Positions 25,800 to 33,817 of a stretch of 64,000 nucleotides of DNA are shown in pieces. The notes below the pieces were generated by a model. That model was not told the DNA's origin and ran no database searches. It was given only the letters and a program-made list of their open reading frames with translations. The number at the start of each line of letters is the position of its first letter. Position 1 is the first letter of the stretch. The DNA comes from Agrobacterium vitis (GTDB lineage: Bacteria; Pseudomonadota; Alphaproteobacteria; Rhizobiales; Rhizobiaceae): positions 186,001 to 250,000 of the forward strand of contig NZ_JACXXJ020000003.1 in NCBI RefSeq assembly GCF_014926405.1, in the 5' to 3' direction. The translations under genes were made by a program, and so were the position numbers.

Positions 25800-26402
25800 T
25801 TATACGCCGGCCGGGTTGGCGACATCCTGGCCCAGGTCTTTCAGGTCCTGATAGCGGTCACCAATCCGGTGATGGGGCCTTCCGCCGACAGACGCCCCAA
25901 GCCCGACGACAATTTCGTCAGCGGCTGGTGCATCGGCAATCGCCGCCTGGATCGTCAGGTAATGGGAGCGGCGGCCTTCGTCATTCTTGTCCATCAATGG
26001 GATCATGATTGGGGCATTGGCCGGACCGCGCGTATTGCAGAAGGCGAGATAGGATTTTGCCCCCACCGCCGTGCGGTAATGGTTGCCGAAACGCAACGTA
26101 TGGATCAGCGCCGAAGCATGCTCGATCTCGCCATCAAGACCGACAACGGCAACTTTGCCATAGGCCTCGACCGCTTCGCCAGAGCCGACGGCTTCCAGAA
26201 TCATGCCTGTCAGAAGCTCACCGAGAACCGGGGCGCATTGATGAATTTCCGGTTTCAGATCCTCGACAAAGCCGCGTCCAGCCCAGGGATTTTTAACGAC
26301 AGCAAAAGCCGCGTAGAGCTTCAATGGTGTCGGCGCTGCCTTGCCGCCTTCCACCAAGGTGGTTTCCACATGGAGTAGGGTTTTGCGGATGTGCAGGGCC
26401 AT
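25800..26402 (-). CDS. DUF1185 (amino acid synthesis) family protein
   Basis: 200 residues matching the amino-acid-synthesis family (DUF1185), with MALHIRKTLLHVETTLVEGG, the AVVKNPWAGRG stretch and the KSYLAFCNTRGP segment. No catalytic role is established for the family; members are often found beside amide- or heterocycle-degradation genes. It is the first gene of the monooxygenase operon and its promoter carries a probable GntR operator. Its position suggests a step or accessory role in the pathway, not amino acid biosynthesis. The function is unknown. Confidence 0.85.
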   Translation of the reverse strand: MALHIRKTLLHVETTLVEGGKAAPTPLKLYAAFAVVKNPWAGRGFVEDLKPEIHQCAPVLGELLTGMILEAVGSGEAVEAYGKVAVVGLDGEIEHASALIHTLRFGNHYRTAVGAKSYLAFCNTRGPANAPIMIPLMDKNDEGRRSHYLTIQAAIADAPAADEIVVGLGASVGGRPHHRIGDRYQDLKDLGQDVANPAGV

Positions 26403-26422
26403 GGCTTACCTCAAATATCAAT

Positions 26423-26468
26423 CTTGGTATTATGGTATGCCAAGCTATTTCAGAGTCAAGTGACTTGT
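26423..26468 (-). promoter_or_regulatory. Promoter/operator of the monooxygenase operon
   Basis: TTATGGTATGCCA (about 26430-26442) lies inside a larger near-palindrome with arms CTTGGTA and TGCCAAG (26423-26444). The same TTATGGT-N3-CCA core appears upstream of the gntR gene. On the minus strand a -35-like TTGACT (complement of 26454-26459) sits just upstream of it, and a perfect 11-bp palindrome CAAGTGACTTG (26458-26468) overlaps that element. The position over a promoter supports repression by the adjacent FCD-type GntR protein. Confidence 0.55.
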
Positions 26469-26503
26469 CGAGCAGGAATTATTTTTTCTTTTAAGGAATA
26501 TAC

Positions 26504-27196
26504 CTATTCGACCTCAACGGCGGATCGGGCCTGCTGCGCAAGCACCGCGACGGCAATAGAGGAGGCGCGCTGAACATGATCAATTGCCGCCTGCTCGGCA
26601 GCACGTCCATCGCCATTGCGGATCGCCTCGACAATCCGTTGCATCTGGGCTGGTCCCTCCGTCGCCCGGCCATCGGTCTTGATGGTCATAGAGCGCAAAT
26701 GGTTGATCCGCACGGTCATTTGCCGCACCACGCCCCAGGCGACCTGCCTATCAATCCGGGTAAACAAGGTCTCGTAAAATCGCGTCGTTTCCCTCAAGAC
26801 ATCAGCCATGTCCTGGCGAGCATAGCCACCCTTGATCGCGTCGAGCGCCTCTGACAAGCCAGCCACAATAGCCGGATCCCCCCTCTCCGCACAAAGCCGC
26901 GCCGCCATGCCTTCCAAAGCCGCACGGATTTCATAGATCTGCCGGGCTTCATCGACATCCAGCAGCGCCACCATCGGCCCCTTGCTTTGGGGATTGCTGA
27001 CCAGCCCCTCGGACTCCAGATGCCGCAGCACTTCGCGCACCACCGTTCGGCTGACCCCAAGCTGCGCGCAGAGATCACGCTCGACCAGCCGGTCGCCCGG
27101 CTTGAAATAACCGCTGATGATCGCATCGCGGACTTTCTCAAGCGCCAACTCTCTGAGCGTCTTGGTGGGGCGTTCCACCTTTATGGTCTCTGTCAT
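26504..27196 (-). CDS. GntR-family regulator, FCD subfamily, of the monooxygenase operon
   Basis: 230 residues from ATG 27196 (a TTG at 27217 is also in frame). The winged helix contains LVERDLCAQLGVSRTVVREV, and the FCD domain follows from about residue 85 (IYEIRAALEGMAARL). It is transcribed in the same direction as the DUF1185-led operon but is separated from it by 101 bp containing an operator-like palindrome. A matching palindrome lies upstream of its own gene. It probably represses both units and is released by the pathway substrate or an intermediate. Confidence 0.9.
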   Translation of the reverse strand: MTETIKVERPTKTLRELALEKVRDAIISGYFKPGDRLVERDLCAQLGVSRTVVREVLRHLESEGLVSNPQSKGPMVALLDVDEARQIYEIRAALEGMAARLCAERGDPAIVAGLSEALDAIKGGYARQDMADVLRETTRFYETLFTRIDRQVAWGVVRQMTVRINHLRSMTIKTDGRATEGPAQMQRIVEAIRNGDGRAAEQAAIDHVQRASSIAVAVLAQQARSAVEVE

Positions 27197-27254
27197 TCCC
27201 TCAAGCCTTCCCGGCAACCAGACCGCTCATAAAGAGCAGGCAATTCACCCGTAT

Positions 27255-27268
27255 TATGGTCTACCAGA
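27255..27268 (-). promoter_or_regulatory. Operator-like palindrome upstream of gntR
   Basis: TGGTCTACCA at 27257-27266 is a perfect FadR-type half-site palindrome (TGGT-N2-ACCA), flanked by TTA on the left. It shares TTATGGT-N3-CCA with the site in front of the DUF1185 gene and lies about 60 bp upstream of the gntR start, consistent with autoregulation. Confidence 0.55.
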
Positions 27269-27297
27269 AGCCAAAATGACAAGCAGGAATGACACCA

Positions 27298-27765
27298 TCA
27301 CGATTTCGGTTTGGCATGGCGGGTTTTCAGTACATTGCGAATGGAAAAGCTGGAGTGGATGCGCGCTACGCCCGGCAGTTTGGCCAGGATTTCCTTGTGG
27401 ATGCGTTCAAAGTCATGGGCGCTTTCGACTTCCAGTTTCAAGAGGTAATCCGATCCGCCGGTCATCAGGAAACATTCCTGGATTTCCGGATATTTCCGGA
27501 TCGCCGCCTCAAAGCGGTTGAGATGGTCCTCGGTCTGACGGTCCAGTGTGATGTTGATGATGACGGCAATACCATCGTCCTTATCAGACTTGCCGAGAAT
27601 GGCGGTATAGCCGCTGATATAACCCTGCTTTTCAAGCAGCGCGACACGCCGCAGGCAGGCTGAGGCGGAAAGCCCGACAGCCGCCGCCAGACTGGCATTG
27701 CTGATGCGCGCATTCAGCTGCAATTGGCGCATAATGGCCCGGTCGATGGCGTCAATACCACTCAC
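27298..27765 (-). CDS. Lrp/AsnC-family transcriptional regulator
   Basis: 155 residues. The helix-turn-helix (LAAAVGLSASACLRRVALLE) and the RAM effector-binding domain (FLMTGGSDYLLKLEV) are clear. The open frame runs far upstream, but a GTG at 27765 with GAGGA seven bases before it gives the family's usual length and the standard start (GIDAIDRAIMRQLQ). It is divergent from the alanine racemase and D-amino-acid dehydrogenase genes. In rhizobia and pseudomonads such a regulator activates dad genes in response to alanine, and that role is likely here. Confidence 0.9.
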   Translation of the reverse strand: MSGIDAIDRAIMRQLQLNARISNASLAAAVGLSASACLRRVALLEKQGYISGYTAILGKSDKDDGIAVIINITLDRQTEDHLNRFEAAIRKYPEIQECFLMTGGSDYLLKLEVESAHDFERIHKEILAKLPGVARIHSSFSIRNVLKTRHAKPKS

Positions 27766-27889
27766 GCAACAATCCTCGTTTTCTTCGTATAAAATTGCGC
27801 AGAAATTCACAAAGCACAAGAGTTGCCGATAAACCGCCCGGAAATTTCGCGAATCTTTCAATATCATCGAGAAAAAACGGGGTGCAGTT
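27766..27889. promoter_or_regulatory. Divergent Lrp/dadX control region
   Basis: The 124 bp between the divergent regulator and racemase starts are AT-richer than the flanking genes. This is the expected site of Lrp-type binding, but no exact repeat could be singled out by eye. Confidence 0.35.
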
Positions 27890-29014
27890 ATGGACATGTC
27901 TATCAGCCAGGATCTGAATGCCGATGCGTTTTCCGCCCGCCTCGTGATCGACCTCGACGCGCTTGCCGACAATTACCGCCAATTGGCCGCTGAGGCCACC
28001 CCGGCGGAAACCTCCGCAGTCGTCAAGGCCGATGCCTATGGCCTTGGAGCCGCCCGCGTCGGCCCCGCGCTCTACCGGGCTGGATGCCGGAAGTTCTTCG
28101 TGGCGCATGTGCAGGAAGCCGCCGGGCTAAGGCAGCATTTGCCTGGGGATGCCGAGCTATTCATTCTCAATGGCTTGCAGCCGGGCGCAGAACCCTTTGC
28201 CGCAGCAAATGGCTTCATACCGGTGCTGAATTCGTTGGAACAGCTTGCCAATTGGTCGAAAATGGCAAGCGAGTTCGGACGAACCCTGCCCGCGATCCTG
28301 CAATTTGATACCGGCATGTCGCGGCTAGGATTTTCACCGGAAGAAGCCAATGTTCTCGCTGGCGACCCCGCCCTGTTGTCCGGCACTTCCATCCGCTACA
28401 TCATGAGCCATCTCGCCTCAGCCGATGACAGCGCCAGCCCCCAGAACGCCGCGCAATTTGCTGTCATGCGCGAGCGACTGGCGCAATTTCCAGGCATTGC
28501 CTTGTGCTTTTCCAATTCGGGCGGCATCTTTATCGACAAGCAGTTTCACGGCGCGCTGGTGCGCCCCGGCGTTGCCCTTTACGGTGCGGTCCCCAGCGAT
28601 CTGGCGGGAGGCCGTATGAAGCCGGTGGTGCGGGTCGATGCGAAAGTCATCCAGACACGAACGGTGCCAGCCGGAGCCTGCGTCGGCTACGGCGCGACCT
28701 ATGTGGCCACCAAGGAAACCAGGCTGGCCACAATCGCTATTGGCTATGCCGATGGTCTGCCGCGTTGCTTGAGCGACCGGGGTGCCGCTTACTATGGTGA
28801 CATCCGTTTGCCGATTGTCGGGCGGGTGTCGATGGACAGCATGACACTCGATATATCGGCCTTGCCACCCGGCACGTTGAGGCTGGGAAGTCTGGTGGAG
28901 ATGATTGGTCCGCACCAGAGTCTTGAGGATGTGGCGCAAGCGGCGGGCACCATCGCCTATGAAATTCTGACCAGCCTTGGTCATCGCTATCACCGCGACT
29001 ATATTTCAGCATAA
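27890..29014 (+). CDS. dadX: Alanine racemase (catabolic, DadX type)
   Basis: PLP enzyme of 374 residues. The PLP lysine is K46 ([11 protein letters not shown]) and the second catalytic base is Y267 (VGYGATY), followed by the IGYADGLPR signature; [11 protein letters not shown] is also conserved. It interconverts L- and D-alanine. The next gene, 17 bp downstream, is a D-amino-acid dehydrogenase, so the pair converts L-alanine to D-alanine to pyruvate for catabolism. Hence the DadX name, not biosynthetic Alr. A start two codons later (MSISQ) is possible. Confidence 0.9.
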   Translation: MDMSISQDLNADAFSARLVIDLDALADNYRQLAAEATPAETSAVVKADAYGLGAARVGPALYRAGCRKFFVAHVQEAAGLRQHLPGDAELFILNGLQPGAEPFAAANGFIPVLNSLEQLANWSKMASEFGRTLPAILQFDTGMSRLGFSPEEANVLAGDPALLSGTSIRYIMSHLASADDSASPQNAAQFAVMRERLAQFPGIALCFSNSGGIFIDKQFHGALVRPGVALYGAVPSDLAGGRMKPVVRVDAKVIQTRTVPAGACVGYGATYVATKETRLATIAIGYADGLPRCLSDRGAAYYGDIRLPIVGRVSMDSMTLDISALPPGTLRLGSLVEMIGPHQSLEDVAQAAGTIAYEILTSLGHRYHRDYISA

Positions 29015-29031
29015 GAATATTGGGGAACGAC

Positions 29032-30297
29032 ATGAAAGTTACCATTCTGGGCGCGGGCGTCATCGGGGTCACCAGTGCTTACTATCTCGCCAAAGCTGGC
29101 CACGAGGTCACGGTCATCGACCGGCAGACGGGTCCGGCCCTGGAAACCAGCTTTGCCAATGCAGGCGAAGTGTCCTTCGGCTACTGCTCGCCCTGGGCAG
29201 CGCCCGGCATTCCGCAAAAAGCGTTGAAATGGCTGTTCATGGAACATGCCCCGCTGATCCTGCGGCCAAAAATCGATGCTGCCATGTTGGGTTGGATGCT
29301 GAGAATGCTCTCCAACTGCACCTCCGGGCGTTATGCGATCAACAAGAGCCGGATGCTGCGGCTGGCCGATTACAGCCGCATTGCGCTGGCGCAACTGCGC
29401 ACAGAAACCAATATCGACTACGACCAGCGCATGCAGGGGACTTTGCAGCTGTTTCGCACTCAGGCGCAGCTGGATGCCTCGGCGAAGGATGTGAAAGCAC
29501 TGGCGGCAGACGGTATTCCCTATGAAGTGCTGGACCGCGAAGCCTGCATCCGGGTCGAGCCTGCCTTGGCGGCAGCCCGCCACAAAATCGTCGGCGGCTT
29601 GCTGACGCCTAAGGACGAGACCGGCGACTGTTTCAAATTCACCAACCAGCTCGCTGAAAAGGCCGCCTCGCTTGGCGTGGTGTTCGACTATGGCCGCAGC
29701 ATAGAGCGGCTGGTGGTATCGGGTGGCAAGGTGACCGGCGTTGTTACCGACAGGGGAACCGAAACCGCCAACGCCTATGTCGTTGCACTCGGCAGCTATT
29801 CGCCGCTGCTGCTGAAGCCGCTCGGCATCACGCTGCCGGTCTATCCGGTCAAGGGCTATTCGCTGACCATTCCGATTGTCGATCCGTCGAAATCCCCCGA
29901 ATCCACCGTGATGGACGAAACCTACAAGATCGCCATCACCCGGTTGGGCGACCGGATCAGGGTGGGCGGCATGGCGGAAATTTCCGGCTATACCAATGAT
30001 CTGGGTGCCGCGCGTCGCCGCACACTCGAACATTCCGTCACCGACCTGTTTCCCGGCGGCGATATGGCGCGGGCCGATTTCTGGTCCGGCCTTCGCCCGA
30101 TGACGCCGGATGGCACGCCAGTAATCGGCGCAACCGGCATCAGCAATCTCTATATCAACAGCGGCCATGGAACATTGGGCTGGACAATGAGCTGCGGTTC
30201 AGGCCGTTTGCTCGGCGACATCGTCAGTGGTCGCCAGACCGAAATCGACAATGCCGATCTGGCGCTCAGCCGCTATGCTGCCGGTCGCGCCGGATAA
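29032..30297 (+). CDS. dadA: D-amino-acid dehydrogenase small subunit (DadA)
   Basis: FAD enzyme of 421 residues of the DAO family with [15 protein letters not shown] at the N-terminus and the DadA features [16 protein letters not shown] and [14 protein letters not shown]. It oxidises D-alanine and other D-amino acids to 2-oxo acids, passing electrons to the quinone pool at the inner face of the membrane. ATG 29032 with GGGGAACG is preferred to a TTG four codons earlier. It forms an operon with dadX. Confidence 0.92.
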   Translation: MKVTILGAGVIGVTSAYYLAKAGHEVTVIDRQTGPALETSFANAGEVSFGYCSPWAAPGIPQKALKWLFMEHAPLILRPKIDAAMLGWMLRMLSNCTSGRYAINKSRMLRLADYSRIALAQLRTETNIDYDQRMQGTLQLFRTQAQLDASAKDVKALAADGIPYEVLDREACIRVEPALAAARHKIVGGLLTPKDETGDCFKFTNQLAEKAASLGVVFDYGRSIERLVVSGGKVTGVVTDRGTETANAYVVALGSYSPLLLKPLGITLPVYPVKGYSLTIPIVDPSKSPESTVMDETYKIAITRLGDRIRVGGMAEISGYTNDLGAARRRTLEHSVTDLFPGGDMARADFWSGLRPMTPDGTPVIGATGISNLYINSGHGTLGWTMSCGSGRLLGDIVSGRQTEIDNADLALSRYAAGRAG

Positions 30298-30310
30298 ACA
30301 AGGTGCTGGC

Positions 30311-31576
30311 CTATTTCAAGGGCCGGACATGTTCCGGCCTGAAGCCAAGGCCGATCAGCCGCCCGGCAATATGGGCAAGCAGCGGCCAGCGGGCAATGGT
30401 CTTCAGGAATGCGGGCGGGCCGGAGGGCTTGGCCGGTGCTTCGTTCGCAACCGTCTCATCCTCGGGCTTCGGCTTGCGGCGCATCATCAATTGCAGTTTC
30501 TGCGTCGCCTTGGTTGGGAACAGGCGTCGTTTCTCGATGGCGGCAAGATGGGCGTCCAAAGACTCGCCTGATAGTAGTGGTTTTGCCAGTCGGTTGGCCG
30601 CCGCCACGGCATCCTGAATGGCCAGATTGACGCCGACACCACCAATCGGCGACATGGCATGGGCCGCATCGCCAATGCAGATCAGTCCGGGCTTCCACCA
30701 GCGTTTCAGCCGGTCGATACGGATGCTGAGAAGATAGAGATCGTCAAAGGAGGTGATTTCCTCCATTCGCTTCGGCGGCAGGGGTGAAACCTCGGCAGCG
30801 GCCTGACGGAAAGCTTCGATCCCCCTGGCTTTGACCGTATCGAAACTGCCTTTGCGGACGATATAGCCGCATTGCCAATAGTCACCGCGATCAATCATCA
30901 CGAAACCCTGCCTTGGGCCGCCATGGCCCATTGTATAGGGCGGATCTTGCGGTTGATGCGACAGCTTGAACCACAGCACATCGCTTGGGCTGCCGAAGCT
31001 TTCCACCTCTAGGCCCGCCTTGGCGCGGGTGACGGAATGACGGCCATCGGCACCGACGACCAGCCGGGATCGCAGTTTCACCAGCCCTTGCGGGGTGGAA
31101 GCCGTCAAGCCCGTCACCCCATTGGGATCTTCCAGCAATGTCTCCACCCTGGCATTCATCAACAGCCGAAAATTGGCGTATTTACCCGCTTCACGGGCGA
31201 GAAAGTCGAGAAAGTCCCATTGCAGCATGAAGGCGATGAACCGGCATCGGGTCGGCAGTCGGGAGAAATCAGCCATCGTCACGTCGCGCCCGCCGATTTC
31301 TGCATGTAGGGTGGGTGCCTGCACATGCGGCAATTTTAACAGATCTTCCAGCAGGCCGAGCTCATGCATCACTTCCAGTGTGGAGGGGTGAAGTGTGTCG
31401 CCGCGAAAATCGCGCAGGAAATCGCCGTGCTTTTCCACCACCGTGACATTAACCCCGGCGCGGGCCAGCAGCAGACCGAGCATCATCCCGGCAGGCCCGG
31501 CACCGACAATGGCGCAATCGCAGTCAATCGTTTCCTCGATGGGGAGAACAGAGGCGAGGTCTTCCTGTTCATTCAT
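30311..31576 (-). CDS. FAD-dependent monooxygenase (UbiH/PHBH-like)
   Basis: Class A flavoprotein hydroxylase of 421 residues with the FAD motif AIVGAGPAGMMLGLLLARAG, the DG region VGADGRHSVTRA and the second FAD motif GDAAHAMSPIGGVGVN. The family hydroxylates aromatic rings or quinone precursors using NAD(P)H and O2. The substrate is unknown; the neighbours (dadA convergent, recQ upstream on the same strand) are unrelated. A 7-bp perfect hairpin (30321-30339) falls in its last codons and could act as a transcript-end structure for the convergent dadA. Confidence 0.87.
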   Translation of the reverse strand: MNEQEDLASVLPIEETIDCDCAIVGAGPAGMMLGLLLARAGVNVTVVEKHGDFLRDFRGDTLHPSTLEVMHELGLLEDLLKLPHVQAPTLHAEIGGRDVTMADFSRLPTRCRFIAFMLQWDFLDFLAREAGKYANFRLLMNARVETLLEDPNGVTGLTASTPQGLVKLRSRLVVGADGRHSVTRAKAGLEVESFGSPSDVLWFKLSHQPQDPPYTMGHGGPRQGFVMIDRGDYWQCGYIVRKGSFDTVKARGIEAFRQAAAEVSPLPPKRMEEITSFDDLYLLSIRIDRLKRWWKPGLICIGDAAHAMSPIGGVGVNLAIQDAVAAANRLAKPLLSGESLDAHLAAIEKRRLFPTKATQKLQLMMRRKPKPEDETVANEAPAKPSGPPAFLKTIARWPLLAHIAGRLIGLGFRPEHVRPLK

Positions 31577-31591
31577 GATCCATGCCCCTCA

Positions 31592-33448
31592 TCATCGCTC
31601 ATGTGCCTGGATAACCTCCAGGAAAGCATCGCCATACCGTTCAAGCTTTGATTGGCCGACGCCAGAAATACCCAGCAGCGCCTCTCGGCTATCCGGCCTT
31701 TCCGTTGCAAAGGCAATCAGCGTCGTATCTGGAAAGACAACATAAGGCGGCACGGAAAGATCCTTGGCAATCGCCATTCGCGCCGCCCTGAGCGCCTCGA
31801 ACAATTCCATATCGGCCCCCTCCAGCGCCGACTTCGCCCGTGCGGCTGCGGGAGAGGCGGTGCGTGCCGCCTTGCCCTTGGTCGGACGATCCTTGCGGAA
31901 TCGCACTTCACGCTCCCGCTTGAAGACGGCGCGCGCGTCCGGCTCCAGTTTCAACGCGCCGAAAGCGTCATGATCGACCCGGACCAGACCGGCGGCCAGC
32001 AACTGCCGGAACACCGATTGCCAGGTTTTTAACGGCAGATCCTTGCCCGCACCGAAAACCGGCATATCAACATGGCCAAACTTTACTGTCTTGTCGTTCT
32101 CATTCCCCAATAGCACATCGATGAGATGGCCGGTGCCGAAACGCTCCCCGGTCCGGTAGATCGCCGCCAGCGCCTTGATCGCCGCGTCGGTCCCATCCCA
32201 GGTTTCCACCGGCTTCAGGCAGGTGTCGCAATTGCCGCAGGCACCGGGATGCACTTCGCCAAAATGCGCCAAGATTGACTGACGACGGCAGCCGGGGGTC
32301 TCGCAGATCGCCAGCAGCGCATTCAACTTGGCCCGCTCGACCCGCTTGACCTCCTCAGCCGAGGTGCCGCCATCGATCATCCGCCCGCGCTGGATGACAT
32401 CCGCCATACCATAGGCCATCCACACATCCGACGGCAGCCCATCACGTCCGGCTCGCCCGGTTTCCTGGTAATAGGCCTCGACGGAACCAGGCAGATCAAG
32501 ATGCGCAACATAGCGCACATTCGGCTTGTCGATGCCCATGCCGAAGGCGACGGTCGCGACCAGGCAAAGGTTTTCCTCCTTCAGGAACGCATCCTGATTG
32601 GCATCACGCAACACCCGGTCCATGCCAGCATGATAGGCGAGCGACCGCACCCCTTGCGTGTTGAGCCATTCCGCCGTTTCCTCGACCTTGGCACGCGACA
32701 GGCAATAGACAATGCCGCTCTCGCCTTCATGGCGGGCAAGAAACCGCAGCAGCTGCTGGCGCGGCTGGTCGCGCTCGACGATTTCATAGGCGATATTCGG
32801 ACGGTCGAAGGAGGTGGTAAACACCTTGGCCGATTGCAGGCCGAGCTTGTCGATAATATCATCGCGCGTATGGGGATCGGCAGTTGCCGTCAGCGCCATG
32901 CGCGGCACGCCGGGATAGGCCTCGGCAAGCCTGCCCAGTTCACGATATTCCGGGCGGAAATCATGGCCCCATTGAGAGACACAATGGGCTTCATCGATGG
33001 CAAACAATGCAATTTTCGCAGAGCCGATCACATCCTTGAAGGCAGGCGTGACGATCCGCTCCGGCGTGACATACAGCAGATCGAGCGTGCCATCTGCAAT
33101 GGCGCGCCGCACCTCGACAAACTCCTCCCGCGACAGCGAGGAATTCAACGCCGCCGCCCGCACCCCCACCTGCTTCAGCGCCTCCACCTGGTCGCGCATC
33201 AACGCAATCAGCGGCGACACCACAACGCCGACCCCATCGCGGCACAGAGCCGGGATCTGGAAGCACAGCGATTTGCCAGCACCGGTCGGAAACAGCACGA
33301 CCGCGTCGCCGCCAGCCACCACCTGCTGAACCACCTCGGCCTGCTTGCCGCGAAAGGCCGGATAGCCATAGACCCGCTTCAGAATGGACAGCGGATGTCT
33401 TTCGCCATGCTCGAATGTCGGTTCGTGGCGGGGCTGGCTTGACGGCAT
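31592..33448 (-). CDS. recQ: ATP-dependent DNA helicase RecQ
   Basis: 3'-5' helicase of 618 residues. Walker A FPTGAGKS (53-60), the DEAH box (152-155, [14 protein letters not shown]), the four-cysteine zinc site of the RQC region (CETPGCRRQ then CGNCDTC) and the C-terminal HRDC domain (about 546-616) are all present, so it is full-length. It acts in RecF-pathway recombination and replication-fork repair. It ends 15 bp before the FAD monooxygenase start, so the two may be cotranscribed. Confidence 0.95.
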   Translation of the reverse strand: MPSSQPRHEPTFEHGERHPLSILKRVYGYPAFRGKQAEVVQQVVAGGDAVVLFPTGAGKSLCFQIPALCRDGVGVVVSPLIALMRDQVEALKQVGVRAAALNSSLSREEFVEVRRAIADGTLDLLYVTPERIVTPAFKDVIGSAKIALFAIDEAHCVSQWGHDFRPEYRELGRLAEAYPGVPRMALTATADPHTRDDIIDKLGLQSAKVFTTSFDRPNIAYEIVERDQPRQQLLRFLARHEGESGIVYCLSRAKVEETAEWLNTQGVRSLAYHAGMDRVLRDANQDAFLKEENLCLVATVAFGMGIDKPNVRYVAHLDLPGSVEAYYQETGRAGRDGLPSDVWMAYGMADVIQRGRMIDGGTSAEEVKRVERAKLNALLAICETPGCRRQSILAHFGEVHPGACGNCDTCLKPVETWDGTDAAIKALAAIYRTGERFGTGHLIDVLLGNENDKTVKFGHVDMPVFGAGKDLPLKTWQSVFRQLLAAGLVRVDHDAFGALKLEPDARAVFKREREVRFRKDRPTKGKAARTASPAAARAKSALEGADMELFEALRAARMAIAKDLSVPPYVVFPDTTLIAFATERPDSREALLGISGVGQSKLERYGDAFLEVIQAHER

Positions 33449-33817
33449 GGCATTGCTTTCGAGACATTAAGGATGCCCAACAGGGCTGTTTAATTGGCTG
33501 CCGGATGGCAGCGAAAGCTAAGAGATAGAGTTATATCAGGCCCCGTGCAACCTGGATGACCTTAGGCAGCGTGGGATGAAAACAGCTAAGGTCAACAAAC
33601 CCGAAACACAACCAAAACGAGATTCACCTTCACAACGCAAGCAAAACCTCTGAACACGGCAGCCAGACCGGCTTTGCGCGGTGCAGCAGACATCAGTCTT
33701 CGACACATGAGTCATGCAAACTCGCCTGAGGTATCGGGCGTCTGTCTTTGATACAATTTTCCATGAGCATGCATTTGGAAATGCTATCAGAAATGTTAAA
33801 CGGGGCGACTAAAAATC
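33449..33817. other. Non-coding spacer between recQ and the FUSC gene
   Basis: No convincing gene is seen in these 369 bp. Two inverted repeats stand out: a short hairpin GCTGCC-GGAT-GGCAGC (33497-33512) close to the recQ start, and a perfect 9-bp pair TGACCTTAG (33557-33565) / CTAAGGTCA (33586-33594). The region must hold the divergent promoters of recQ and the FUSC gene. Confidence 0.5.
33557..33594. repeat. Perfect 9-bp inverted repeat
   Basis: TGACCTTAG and CTAAGGTCA are exact complements separated by 20 nt. The half-site spacing (29 bp start to start, close to three helical turns) would suit a dimeric or tetrameric DNA-binding protein; an RNA hairpin is the alternative. No regulator gene is adjacent. 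Confidence 0.45.

Noticed and set aside
24993..26378. A 461-codon open frame on the + strand
   Set aside because: Antisense to the alpha/beta hydrolase and DUF1185 genes, which have ribosome sites, motifs and operon spacing on the minus strand.
27766..27972. 69-residue extension of the Lrp regulator
   Set aside because: It would overlap the divergent dadX gene and is not Lrp-like, whereas GTG 27765 has a good ribosome site and gives standard length.
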